DNA of 10,542 nucleotides, from the NCBI GenBank assembly GCA_964388275.1, contig CAYLZD010000076.1:1-10542 (forward strand), in the 5' to 3' direction. A program made the translations under genes and the position numbers. Source of the DNA: JARYLZ01 sp964388275. GTDB taxonomy: Bacteria; Bacteroidota; Ignavibacteria; SZUA-365. This document shows positions 1-6,426 of this stretch, in pieces; the first letter of the stretch is position 1; the number at the start of each line of letters is the position of its first letter. Under the pieces are notes generated by a model. It was not told where the DNA came from and did no database searches. It saw only the letters and a program-made list of their open reading frames with translations.

Positions 1-5
1 CATCT

Positions 6-48
6 TGCGGGACGTAGTCGGAAGGCGGCCGGGTCAGGGCATCCCGCA
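6..48. repeat. 7-bp inverted repeat at the left edge
   Basis: TGCGGGA at 6-12 is perfectly complementary to TCCCGCA at 42-48, leaving a 29-nt loop. It overlaps the 21-codon open frame that runs in from the left edge, so it could belong to the end of an upstream gene or its terminator. No T run follows it. The function is unknown. Confidence 0.35.
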
Positions 49-101
49 CAATGCAGCTGAAAAATAGCGTCAAAAAACGACGTGGAGTTAATCCGCCGAA
101 G

Positions 102-116
102 TCACACGAAGTGTGA
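102..116. repeat. perfect 6-bp hairpin with 3-nt loop
   Basis: TCACAC (102-107) and GTGTGA (111-116) flank a GAA loop. The arms are perfect but short. It could be an operator-like dyad or part of a structured RNA together with the hairpin at 150-182. No U tract follows, so it is not a typical terminator. Confidence 0.35.
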
Positions 117-149
117 TGAAGGAGGACTCGCTGCGTATTCGAAACTCGT

Positions 150-182
150 CCCGGCGCGACTGAATAACGAAGTCGTGTCGGG
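150..182. repeat. 12-bp stem-loop
   Basis: CCCGGCGCGACT at 150-161 pairs with AGTCGTGTCGGG at 171-182. If transcribed from the plus strand this makes 12 consecutive pairs, two of them G-U, around a 9-nt loop (GAATAACGA). The G-U pairs make it more stable as plus-strand RNA than as a DNA dyad or as minus-strand RNA, where they become A-C mismatches. This hints at a plus-strand transcript. It has no T tail. It may be the end of an upstream transcript, a leader element or a small RNA. Confidence 0.4.
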
Positions 183-535
183 AGTCAAACAGCCGATTCC
201 GAGGCCGCTCGCTCCACTGTTTTTATAACGCAATTTTTCACAGGTCAGATTTGCCTGTTCGATGCGCTCATCCCTCGTTTTTCACCACGTATGATCTGTC
301 GGCCGGCAATATCAAACAGGTGCTGCAACCGCAAAGCCAGGAAACCTGATGGATGCCGGATCGGCCCCGCGGGCATCGTGCTGTTTCCGGGCTCTGAATT
401 GCTTACATTCCAATCGAAGCTGAAGCATGCGAAGCGCTTCACGAAGTTCAATCCGGCCGCGTAACCAAATCGCGGTGCCGGTTGTCAATCGATCTCTGAG
501 ACGCATCGGATACCTCATGTACAACAATCATTTAT

Positions 536-539
536 GAGG
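536..539 (+). promoter_or_regulatory. ribosome binding site for the large secreted protein
   Basis: GAGG lies seven bases before the first of two adjacent ATG codons (547 and 550). This spacing fixes the start at 547, or equally at 550. Both give an intact signal peptide. Confidence 0.6.
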
Positions 540-546
540 CTTTGCC

Positions 547-3500
547 ATGATGAAACCAATTCGGACAGGATTTCTGCTCCTGATGCTTACAGCGAGCGCC
601 GTGCTCGCACAAAACACCCGGGTCTATCTCACTATAGAGCCGAATTCCGGCGATCCTACGATGCCTCTCATCGTCGAGACAGGCAAAACGGTACAGTTCA
701 AGGCGCGCGCGTTCGAGTATCAGTCCTCCGGCACGCCTGTTGAAATAACGCTTCAGGATGTAGACTGGACGGTCGATCCGGCGGCTTTCGGAACCATAAC
801 CCCGAGCGGCGCCTTCACTCCCGCGGGGCCATCCTCTCCCAACAGCGTGACAAGGGGGATGATCAGGGCCACGGCGCCTTACAACGGCGCGATGCTCCAG
901 GCGGCGATCATAGCCGAGCTTGGCAGTTCAAATCCCGGTAGAGGTCAGATCACCGGGCATGTGTATTCCACGGCCGATAACAGCCCGGTCGCGGGCGCAT
1001 CCATTCAAGTGACGGTCCATTCGGACGGCGGTCCCACAATACTGCCGATCTTCTCCGGGTATACGGACAAAAACGGAGCGTACGCAGTACTTGGATTACC
1101 TGCCGGGAAATATGCGGTTCAAGCCATCGCGCAGGGTTACAAGTCTCAATTCTACAACGGCAAGGCCACGCACCCGGACGCCGATTCCGTGGTCGTGCCT
1201 GATAACGCGACAGTCAGGGGCATTGATTTCTTCCTCGACAAAGCCGATATCATACCGCCGTCGATCTACACCATATCCGGCACAGTCACCGATGAAGCTT
1301 CAAATCCGATTCCCGGGGCTACGATTACCGCGGAAGACCGGGTCACCATGGGTCCATACCCGCGCATGTATTATGCCAGGACGGACAGGAACGGTGCTTA
1401 CATGCTGCGCGTGCCGGGCATGCCTTTCGCGATACGAGCGGACGCGCAGGGTTTCATGACGGAGTATTACGACGGCGTCAAGACGCCGGATCTCGCGACG
1501 GAAGTCACGCCAGGCGCGTCAAATCCCGCGATCACCGGAATCGACTTTAAACTCGGAACCGGGGGATCGATTTCCGGAACGGTTCTCGATGCGGGCGATT
1601 CCTCGCCCATTGAAGGCGCCATGGTCTCATTGGCCGCGAGCGCGGGCGGCAGGCCCTCATCCAATGCGGCCGGCAATGGCTATTACGCGCTGACCGACGC
1701 CGCCGGCAAATACAGGATCACCGGCCTTGCCACGGGCGACTACACCCTCTTCGCGAACAAGGACGGCTTCTCGATGAAGTACTACAACGGCAAGGATTCC
1801 CCGTCTCTCGCGGACAAGGTCGCAGTCGTGGAAGACCGCGACACGCCCGGAATCGACTTCGCGCTTCCCTCTCTGCCCTCAATCTCCGGCACGGTGCGCA
1901 ATCCGTCTTCGGACCCGATACCTTACGCCGAAGTGTATGCGACTTCCGTCGCGCTGACTCCCACACAACCCATCAGCCGCCATGCCACCAAAACCGCGGC
2001 CGACGGCACTTATAGATTCACTTTGCCTCCCGGCAAGTACAAGATACAGGCGATGGCGAAGGGTTACATGCCCGAGTATTACAACAATAAACCGGATTAC
2101 GCTTCCGCCGATGAAGTCACTCTGAACGCGAGCGGTCCGGATGTTTCGGGCATAGATTTCACCCTCGGAACCGGCGGCGCCATCTCGGGCGCCGTGCTGC
2201 GCGCCTCGGACAATACTCCGGTCAAGGATGCGATGGTCAGCCTGGTCGGTTCAACCCGCTCGGATCCGTCCAACTCCGGCTCCTGGACCGTGGCGGTGCG
2301 CACCGACGACAACGGCGGCTACACTATTCCGGGATTGCCGGCCGGCGAATACATCGTCACAGCTTTCATGGAAGGATTCGTTCAGCAGTATTACGACAAG
2401 ACCGATGATGTGACGAGAGCGACGAGGGTCATCGTGACGTCCGATCAGACTACTTCCGGCATCGATTTCGCGCTCGTCACGCTTCCCGGCATCACTGGAA
2501 TCGTGCTGGACGCCGCGGACAACAAACCGCTGGCCCGGGCCGAGGTGCGGATCGACAACGTCAACTCCACTATGCCGCGCTTCGCCGCCTTCACCGATGA
2601 GAAAGGAGAGTATCATCTGCCCGTGCCGGCCGGCACGTATAAAGTGCGCGCCTACGCACAGCAGTACGCGCCCGAATGGTTCAACGGGAAGGCCGATCCC
2701 ACAGGCGCGGACGATGTAATCGTTCCCGCGTCCGGCACGGTCACGGGAATCAACTTCACTCTCGACCGCTGGGGAGGGGCGATCAGCGGGAAGGTCTCCG
2801 ACGCGGCGAATGTCCCCATCGAAAAGGCGATCGTGAAAGTCTGGGCGCCCATCTCGCCGAACACCGTTCCATCCAACCGCCAGGCCTTTTTCGGATCGGC
2901 TGAAACCGCGGCGGACGGATCGTACCTCATCAGCGGTCTGCCGCCGGGCGAGTATTATGCGGCAGCGGCGGCGTCCGGCTATTTGCGGCAGTACTACGAC
3001 GGCGTCGAGACTCTGCAGTCGGCATCCCGCATCGTTGTGACGCACAACCATACCGCCTCCGGCATCGACTTCGCTCTCGAGAAAGGCGGAAGCATCACAG
3101 GGATCGTGACCGACGAGGTCACCAACGCTCCGATCGCCGATGCCTTCGTCAGCTTGAGGGCGAATTCCGTCAGCGCGGAATCCGGAGCGCGTACGGACGC
3201 CACGGGCCGTTACACCATCGACGGCCTGCCGAGCGGATCGTACACGGTGTTCGCCGCGGCGTCGAAATACCTGGCGGAATTCTACGACGATGCCGCCGAT
3301 CCCTCATCGGCAGTGAAGGTCCAGGTGACGGCGCCCAACGCTTCACAGGGAATCGACTTCGCCCTGACTCCGGCGCCCACGCGGCGGATACGTTTCGCCG
3401 GAACGGTCCGGGACGGCAAGACAGGCGCTCCCGTGCCGCTCGCTCTGATCGAAGGCATAGATCCGTCAACCGGCGCGGCCGTCGCCACAACCACCGACGC

Positions 3501-4215
3501 CAGCGGCGGCTTTGAGCTTTCAAGCGATAAACAGCTGCTGATCCGCGCGCGCGCTATCGGCTACGTGGGCATGTACTCCGGTGAAAACCGCAACTGGGAG
3601 GAGAGCGGCAGGCAGGCAGCCGCCGATCTGGATTTCTCTCTCGATGAGGCGAGCGAATGCGGCTTCGCGGTACTTTCAGGCCGCGTTACCGAATCTGCAT
3701 CGCGAAAAGCCGTTCCCAACGCCTGGGTTTACGGCGTTGACGGGAACGGCGGCGCATTCTTCGCAGTCAGCGACGAGGACGGCGACTTCGCCATGCACGG
3801 ATTGCCCAACGGCGCGATCGAACTGATGGTCTCCGGAGTGCAGTACGCGCCTTCGGACGGGATGACCGAGATCATCGACGGCGCCGGCAACGCCGAACTT
3901 TCGGCCAGGAAAAACGACGCCACTCTGGATACTGACAAACCGGCGATCCCGACCCGGGCCGTGCTCATGCAAAACTATCCCAACCCGTTCAACCCCTCCA
4001 CGACCATCACCTATGGCATCCCGTCCGCGGGACCTGTGAAGCTGACGGTTATGAACCTTCTCGGAAGCCGCATAGCCACCGTATTTGAAGGAACCGTGGA
4101 GGCCGGAATCCACACAGCGGTGTGGAACGCAGAAACTGTGCCGTCCGGCATCTACCTTTATCGGCTGGAAACCAGCGGCACGGTCATCACGCGTCGAATG
4201 ACGCTGATGAAGTGA
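547..4215 (+). CDS. large secreted multi-repeat surface protein with type IX secretion sorting domain
   Basis: The 1222-residue product is built for export. Residues 1-21 are a signal peptide with a basic start, a hydrophobic core (GFLLLMLTASAVLA) and likely cleavage before QNT. Residues 23-128 look like a bacterial Ig-like domain. Ten tandem carboxypeptidase-regulatory-like (CarboxypepD_reg type) beta-sandwich repeats follow, beginning near residues 133, 241, 340, 444, 543, 647, 744, 848, 948 and 1041. Most share ISGTV at the start, TDxxGxY and GLPxGxY in the middle, then a GY/GF, YYNGK or YYDG, and GIDFxL at the end. Repeats 9 and 10 are more diverged. The C-terminus (about 1139-1222) is a Por-secretion sorting domain: QNYPNPFNPSTTI (1142-1154), PSGIYLYRLE and a final MTLMK. 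In this family the sorting domain directs transport through the type IX system in the outer membrane and is often removed, leaving the protein on the surface or released. The repeats are non-enzymatic; adhesion or a structural/spacer role is my inference. No catalytic domain is visible. The gene stands alone: a terminator follows immediately and the next gene is over 500 bp away. Confidence 0.9.
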   Translation: MMKPIRTGFLLLMLTASAVLAQNTRVYLTIEPNSGDPTMPLIVETGKTVQFKARAFEYQSSGTPVEITLQDVDWTVDPAAFGTITPSGAFTPAGPSSPNSVTRGMIRATAPYNGAMLQAAIIAELGSSNPGRGQITGHVYSTADNSPVAGASIQVTVHSDGGPTILPIFSGYTDKNGAYAVLGLPAGKYAVQAIAQGYKSQFYNGKATHPDADSVVVPDNATVRGIDFFLDKADIIPPSIYTISGTVTDEASNPIPGATITAEDRVTMGPYPRMYYARTDRNGAYMLRVPGMPFAIRADAQGFMTEYYDGVKTPDLATEVTPGASNPAITGIDFKLGTGGSISGTVLDAGDSSPIEGAMVSLAASAGGRPSSNAAGNGYYALTDAAGKYRITGLATGDYTLFANKDGFSMKYYNGKDSPSLADKVAVVEDRDTPGIDFALPSLPSISGTVRNPSSDPIPYAEVYATSVALTPTQPISRHATKTAADGTYRFTLPPGKYKIQAMAKGYMPEYYNNKPDYASADEVTLNASGPDVSGIDFTLGTGGAISGAVLRASDNTPVKDAMVSLVGSTRSDPSNSGSWTVAVRTDDNGGYTIPGLPAGEYIVTAFMEGFVQQYYDKTDDVTRATRVIVTSDQTTSGIDFALVTLPGITGIVLDAADNKPLARAEVRIDNVNSTMPRFAAFTDEKGEYHLPVPAGTYKVRAYAQQYAPEWFNGKADPTGADDVIVPASGTVTGINFTLDRWGGAISGKVSDAANVPIEKAIVKVWAPISPNTVPSNRQAFFGSAETAADGSYLISGLPPGEYYAAAAASGYLRQYYDGVETLQSASRIVVTHNHTASGIDFALEKGGSITGIVTDEVTNAPIADAFVSLRANSVSAESGARTDATGRYTIDGLPSGSYTVFAAASKYLAEFYDDAADPSSAVKVQVTAPNASQGIDFALTPAPTRRIRFAGTVRDGKTGAPVPLALIEGIDPSTGAAVATTTDASGGFELSSDKQLLIRARAIGYVGMYSGENRNWEESGRQAAADLDFSLDEASECGFAVLSGRVTESASRKAVPNAWVYGVDGNGGAFFAVSDEDGDFAMHGLPNGAIELMVSGVQYAPSDGMTEIIDGAGNAELSARKNDATLDTDKPAIPTRAVLMQNYPNPFNPSTTITYGIPSAGPVKLTVMNLLGSRIATVFEGTVEAGIHTAVWNAETVPSGIYLYRLETSGTVITRRMTLMK

Positions 4216-4238
4216 CATCCCTACCTCCTCCAACGACG

Positions 4239-4269
4239 AAGGCCGTCCCGCAAGGGGCGGCCTTTTTTT
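4239..4269 (+). terminator. intrinsic terminator of the large secreted protein gene
   Basis: AAGGCCGTCCC (4239-4249) pairs with GGGGCGGCCTT (4254-4264): 11 pairs including one G-U, around a GCAA tetraloop of the stable GNRA class. Seven T at 4263-4269 overlap the base of the stem. It lies 23 bases after the stop codon of the plus-strand gene. This is a textbook Rho-independent terminator. Confidence 0.93.
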
Positions 4270-4293
4270 CGGCTTCGGCGTCTTTGCGGGTGG

Positions 4294-4370
4294 ACGTAGG
4301 ACGTTAGACGTTAGACGTTAGACGTCACACGTTAGACGAAAGTCGTTAGTCGTTAGACGTTAGACGTTGG
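4294..4370. repeat. 7-bp tandem repeat array (ACGTTAG), 11 units
   Basis: Eleven consecutive 7-bp units run without gaps. Five match ACGTTAG exactly (4301-4307, 4308-4314, 4315-4321, 4329-4335, 4357-4363). The rest are variants: ACGTAGG, ACGTCAC, ACGAAAG, TCGTTAG twice and ACGTTGG. The array starts about 25 bp after the terminator. Short tandem heptamers are known as intergenic repeats in several bacterial groups (for example the STRR sequences of cyanobacteria). No function is evident here. Confidence 0.9.
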
Positions 4371-4391
4371 ACGGCAATTTTTGTTCATCCT

Positions 4392-4449
4392 ATCCCGAAG
4401 GGATTCCATCAACTTAGCCCGGGGTTGACGCGTAGCGGCTACCCCGGGC
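4392..4449. repeat. REP-like palindromic element (two hairpins)
   Basis: Two palindromes sit close together. ATCCC-GAA-GGGAT (4392-4404) is a 5-bp hairpin with a 3-nt loop. GCCCGGGGT (4417-4425) is perfectly complementary to ACCCCGGGC (4441-4449) across a 15-nt loop that itself contains CGC-GTA-GCG. GC-rich paired palindromes in intergenic DNA resemble REP/BIME elements, which in other bacteria are mobilised by REP-associated tyrosine transposases. No such transposase is in this window, so the link is inference. It lies too far past the T-tailed terminator to serve as the main terminator. Confidence 0.6.
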
Positions 4450-4475
4450 GGGATTACATGGTTATTTAAAAACCC

Positions 4476-4579
4476 ATGGCGTCTTGGCGGTTCAACCATG
4501 GCGTCATGGCGTCTTGGCGGTTCAATCATGGCGTCATGGCGTCTTGGCGGTTCAATCATGGCGTCTTGGCGGTTCAATC
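4476..4579. repeat. 22/30-bp tandem repeat array, 4 units
   Basis: A 22-bp core (ATGGCGTCTTGG followed by CGGTTCAAYC) occurs four times, at 4476-4497, 4506-4527, 4536-4557 and 4558-4579. Copies 2 and 3 are preceded by an extra octamer ATGGCGTC (4498-4505 and 4528-4535), which gives 30-bp units. Copies 2-4 are identical to each other and copy 1 differs by one base (CAACC for CAATC), so the expansion is recent or homogenised. The array is open in several frames on both strands and encodes runs such as MASWRFNHGV, but this follows from the repeat and is not evidence for a gene. Confidence 0.92.
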
Positions 4580-4606
4580 GCCACCATTCGGGCACTCGCG
4601 CGGGAC

Positions 4607-4635
4607 TTGCGCTGATCGAGCGCGCCGTGTACATT
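4607..4635 (+). promoter_or_regulatory. possible sigma-70-type promoter for the CsbD/DUF883 gene
   Basis: TTGCGC (4607-4612) and TACATT (4630-4635) are separated by exactly 17 bp, just after the repeat array and about 120 bp before the ATG at 4754. Each hexamer matches four of six consensus positions. A chance match of this quality is easy, so this is a candidate only. Confidence 0.25.
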
Positions 4636-4744
4636 ACGAGCAAGAGACTTGCCCTGCACGATGAGTCGTAACGGAATCCTGACGCGGGATGAGTCTCGGA
4701 TTCACCGATTTTATGCTGAAATAGTGATCGCAATCAAAAATTCC

Positions 4745-4750
4745 GGAGGA
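4745..4750 (+). promoter_or_regulatory. ribosome binding site deciding the start at 4754
   Basis: GGAGGA at 4745-4750 lies three bases before ATG 4754. The same frame is open further upstream to 4649, but that stretch has no ribosome site and no family similarity. The CsbD-like sequence begins right after this ATG, so 4754 is the better start. Confidence 0.8.
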
Positions 4751-4753
4751 AAC

Positions 4754-5197
4754 ATGGGCAGACCGACTTTCGAAAGCGACTGGGACGGATTCAAAGGACA
4801 CGTGGCGGTGAAATGGGACCGTATCAGTGACGAAGAACTCCTGCGTGTACAGGGCAACTTCGCCGATCTTGTGAAGCTTATTTCGGAGAAATACGGCGAA
4901 CAGAAACAGGCCGTCGAGCAGAAGCTCGACGCGCTTTACACTTCGTGGCTGGCGAGAAAAGAAGACATTCAAGCGCGTTCACAGGCCTTCATATCTTCCG
5001 TGAAAGACAAGGCGCAGGTATTGCAGGAAGAGGCCAGGGAAAAGATCCGCCTTATACGCGAAGAGAACATCGATCCGGCGCTCCGCAAATCCGAGGACTA
5101 CATCAAGGTGCATCCCTTCACCGCGGTGCTCGGCGCGATGGGCATAGGCCTTCTGGTAGGCGGCATCGTCGGTTTCCTGTCCCGCAAGGGCGACTGA
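4754..5197 (+). CDS. CsbD-like / DUF883 (ElaB/YqjD-like) membrane-anchored stress protein
   Basis: The 147-residue product has three parts. Residues 8-60 (DWDGFKGHVAVKWDRISDEEL, with a break at VAV, then VQGNFADLV and a YG) follow the CsbD/YjbJ pattern of small stress-response proteins. Residues 60-118 are charged and predicted helical or coiled-coil (for example KAQVLQEEAREKIRLIREE). Residues 119-147 (VHPFTAVLGAMG, then a glycine-rich hydrophobic helix IGLLVGGIVGFL and a basic SRKGD end) match the C-terminal anchor of the DUF883 family. In E. coli the DUF883 members ElaB and YqjD are inner-membrane proteins of stationary phase, and YqjD binds ribosomes. CsbD is under general stress control in Bacillus. 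By inference this protein is a membrane-tethered, stress-related protein facing the cytoplasm; its exact role is unknown. It is monocistronic and converges with the aminotransferase gene 22 bp away. Confidence 0.8.
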   Translation: MGRPTFESDWDGFKGHVAVKWDRISDEELLRVQGNFADLVKLISEKYGEQKQAVEQKLDALYTSWLARKEDIQARSQAFISSVKDKAQVLQEEAREKIRLIREENIDPALRKSEDYIKVHPFTAVLGAMGIGLLVGGIVGFLSRKGD

Positions 5198-5233
5198 CGC
5201 CGGATACTGGCCGGCGGCGTTAAAGAGCCGGCC
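5197..5233. terminator. overlapping inverted repeats between convergent genes
   Basis: The short gap between the two convergent stop codons can fold in more than one way. ACGCCG (5197-5202) pairs with CGGCGT (5215-5220); CGCCGG (5198-5203) with CCGGCG (5211-5216); and GGCCGGC (5209-5215) with GCCGGCC (5227-5233). The arms overlap, so the folds exclude one another. There is no T run on either strand. It may limit read-through between the convergent genes, but it is not a standard Rho-independent terminator. Confidence 0.35.
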
Positions 5234-6380
5234 GAAACTTCTGTATGCGGCCGATGCCTTCGCGAAGGGTCTCGTCTTTCTTCGCGAAACAGAAACGTAG
5301 CATGCTTTTACCCTCGCCGGACTCAGAGTAAAAAACGGACGGCGGTATGACGGCCACACCGGCCGAGCGGACCAGCATTTCCGCGCAGGCTACGTCGTCC
5401 ACGCCGAGGCCCGCCGGTATGTCGGCCATCATGAAATAACTGCCGCGCGGCATATGCGGAGCGAAAGACGCGCGTAGCAATCCTTCATACAGCAGGTCGC
5501 GCTTCGCCTCGTATGTCGCGCGCAGTTCGGGAAGATATTCCTCCAGACGCGAGAGGGCGTGCGCCATGGCGTGCTGGCCTGGGGTGTTGACCGCAAAGGT
5601 GACGAATTGATGCACGGTGCGTATGGCGCGCGTCAGTTCCGGCACGGCCATGGCGTAACCGATCTTCCATCCGGTCATGCCGAAGGTCTTCCCCGTGGAG
5701 GAGATCGTTATCGTCCGCTCGCGCATGCCGGGAAGCGTCGCGATCGGGATGTGCCGGACGCCGTCGTAGGTCAGGAATTCGTACACCTCGTCGCTGATCA
5801 CGAGCAGATCGTTTCGAAGCGCTACCTCCGAGATATTCCGGAGTTCATCATCCGTAAACACTTTCCCGGTGGGATTGTCGGGATTGTTGACGACCAGCAT
5901 CCTGGTCCGCGGAGTTATCAGGCGTTCGAAAGCGTCCGGATCGATGTGAAAGTCCGGTTTCATCAGCGTGACGCAGCGGGGGGTTCCGCCCGCCAGAACG
6001 ACATTCGCCTGATGCGAGTCGTAGAACGGCTCGGTCATTATCACCTCGTCGCCCGGATCGATGAAGGCCGTCATCGCCGAGAACAGCGCCTCGGTGGCGC
6101 CGGCCGTAACGGTGATCTCGGAATCGGGATCCCAGTCGAGGTCGTACAGCGACTTCTGGTACGCGGCTATTGCGCGGCGCAGCGACAACACGCCGGGCAT
6201 CGGCGCGTACTGGTTTTTGCCTGATTTCATCGCGTCATGGGCTTCGGCTGTTATCCAGGCCGGGCCGTCGAAATCCGGGAAGCCCTGGCCGAGATTCACG
6301 GCGTCGTATTCCACGGCGAGGCGGCTCATGGTCGCGAAGATGGATTCGGGAATCGTCGAGATTCGAGCGGCGGGGAGCAT
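5220..6380 (-). CDS. PLP-dependent aminotransferase, methionine/kynurenine aminotransferase type (YbdL-like)
   Basis: The 386-residue product belongs to the class I/II (fold type I) aminotransferases. It resembles E. coli YbdL, a methionine-preferring transaminase of the same length, and the kynurenine aminotransferase group. Visible landmarks are NLGQGFPDFDGP (29-40, substrate side), NQYAPMPG (56-63), TAGATEAL (92-99, phosphate cup), NNPDNPTGK (165-173), SDEVYE (196-201, with Asp197 and Tyr200 contacting the cofactor ring), SSTGKTFGMTGWKIGYA (227-243) with Lys231 as the Schiff-base lysine, VNTPGQ (264-269) and LRFCFAKK (361-368) with Arg362 for the substrate carboxylate. All key residues are present, so it should be active, moving an amino group from Met or an aromatic amino acid to a 2-oxo acid in the cytoplasm. 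The exact substrate cannot be read from sequence. It follows priA by 46 bp on the same strand and may be co-transcribed. Its start lacks a Shine-Dalgarno sequence; two GAATGAT heptamers (6384-6397) occupy that place. Confidence 0.9.
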   Translation of the reverse strand: MLPAARISTIPESIFATMSRLAVEYDAVNLGQGFPDFDGPAWITAEAHDAMKSGKNQYAPMPGVLSLRRAIAAYQKSLYDLDWDPDSEITVTAGATEALFSAMTAFIDPGDEVIMTEPFYDSHQANVVLAGGTPRCVTLMKPDFHIDPDAFERLITPRTRMLVVNNPDNPTGKVFTDDELRNISEVALRNDLLVISDEVYEFLTYDGVRHIPIATLPGMRERTITISSTGKTFGMTGWKIGYAMAVPELTRAIRTVHQFVTFAVNTPGQHAMAHALSRLEEYLPELRATYEAKRDLLYEGLLRASFAPHMPRGSYFMMADIPAGLGVDDVACAEMLVRSAGVAVIPPSVFYSESGEGKSMLRFCFAKKDETLREGIGRIQKFRPAL

Positions 6381-6426
6381 TTTGAATGATGAATGATGAG
6401 TTTTCGGAAGCGATATTCTTCGGGTT

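Larger units (their letters stand above)
1..546. other. gene-poor left flank with inverted repeats
   Basis: No coding region in this stretch can be supported. One plus-strand frame is open from the window edge to a TAG at 65-67 (21 codons, ending AEK). It could be the tail of a gene that starts outside the window, but nothing in it is recognisable. Two overlapping minus-strand frames between 245 and 527 are open for about 70 codons. They have no recognisable domain and no good ribosome site, and the longer one would need a TTG start. The stretch from 6 to 182 carries three inverted repeats listed separately. A small CGAG-GCCG-CTCG hairpin at 200-211, followed by five T at 220-224, is too weak and too far from the T run to call a terminator. 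The last part, up to 546, must contain the promoter of the large secreted protein, but I see no convincing -35/-10 pair there. Confidence 0.5.

Noticed and set aside
430..480. tRNA-like TTCAATCC segment
   Set aside because: No cloverleaf arms can be built around it; the acceptor and anticodon stems are absent.
245..527. Two overlapping minus-strand frames of about 70 codons upstream of the secreted protein
   Set aside because: No family resemblance, no ribosome site and overlapping alternative frames. The longer one needs a TTG start.
2251..3051. Minus-strand open frame of 266 codons inside the large secreted protein gene
   Set aside because: It is antisense to a well-supported repeat protein with clear domains and secretion signals. 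GC-rich repeats give long shadow frames; no domain is recognisable in it.
4353..4733. Minus-strand ORF of 126 codons containing DAMIEPPRRH repeats
   Set aside because: It is open only because it crosses the 22/30-bp tandem array; the remainder matches nothing.
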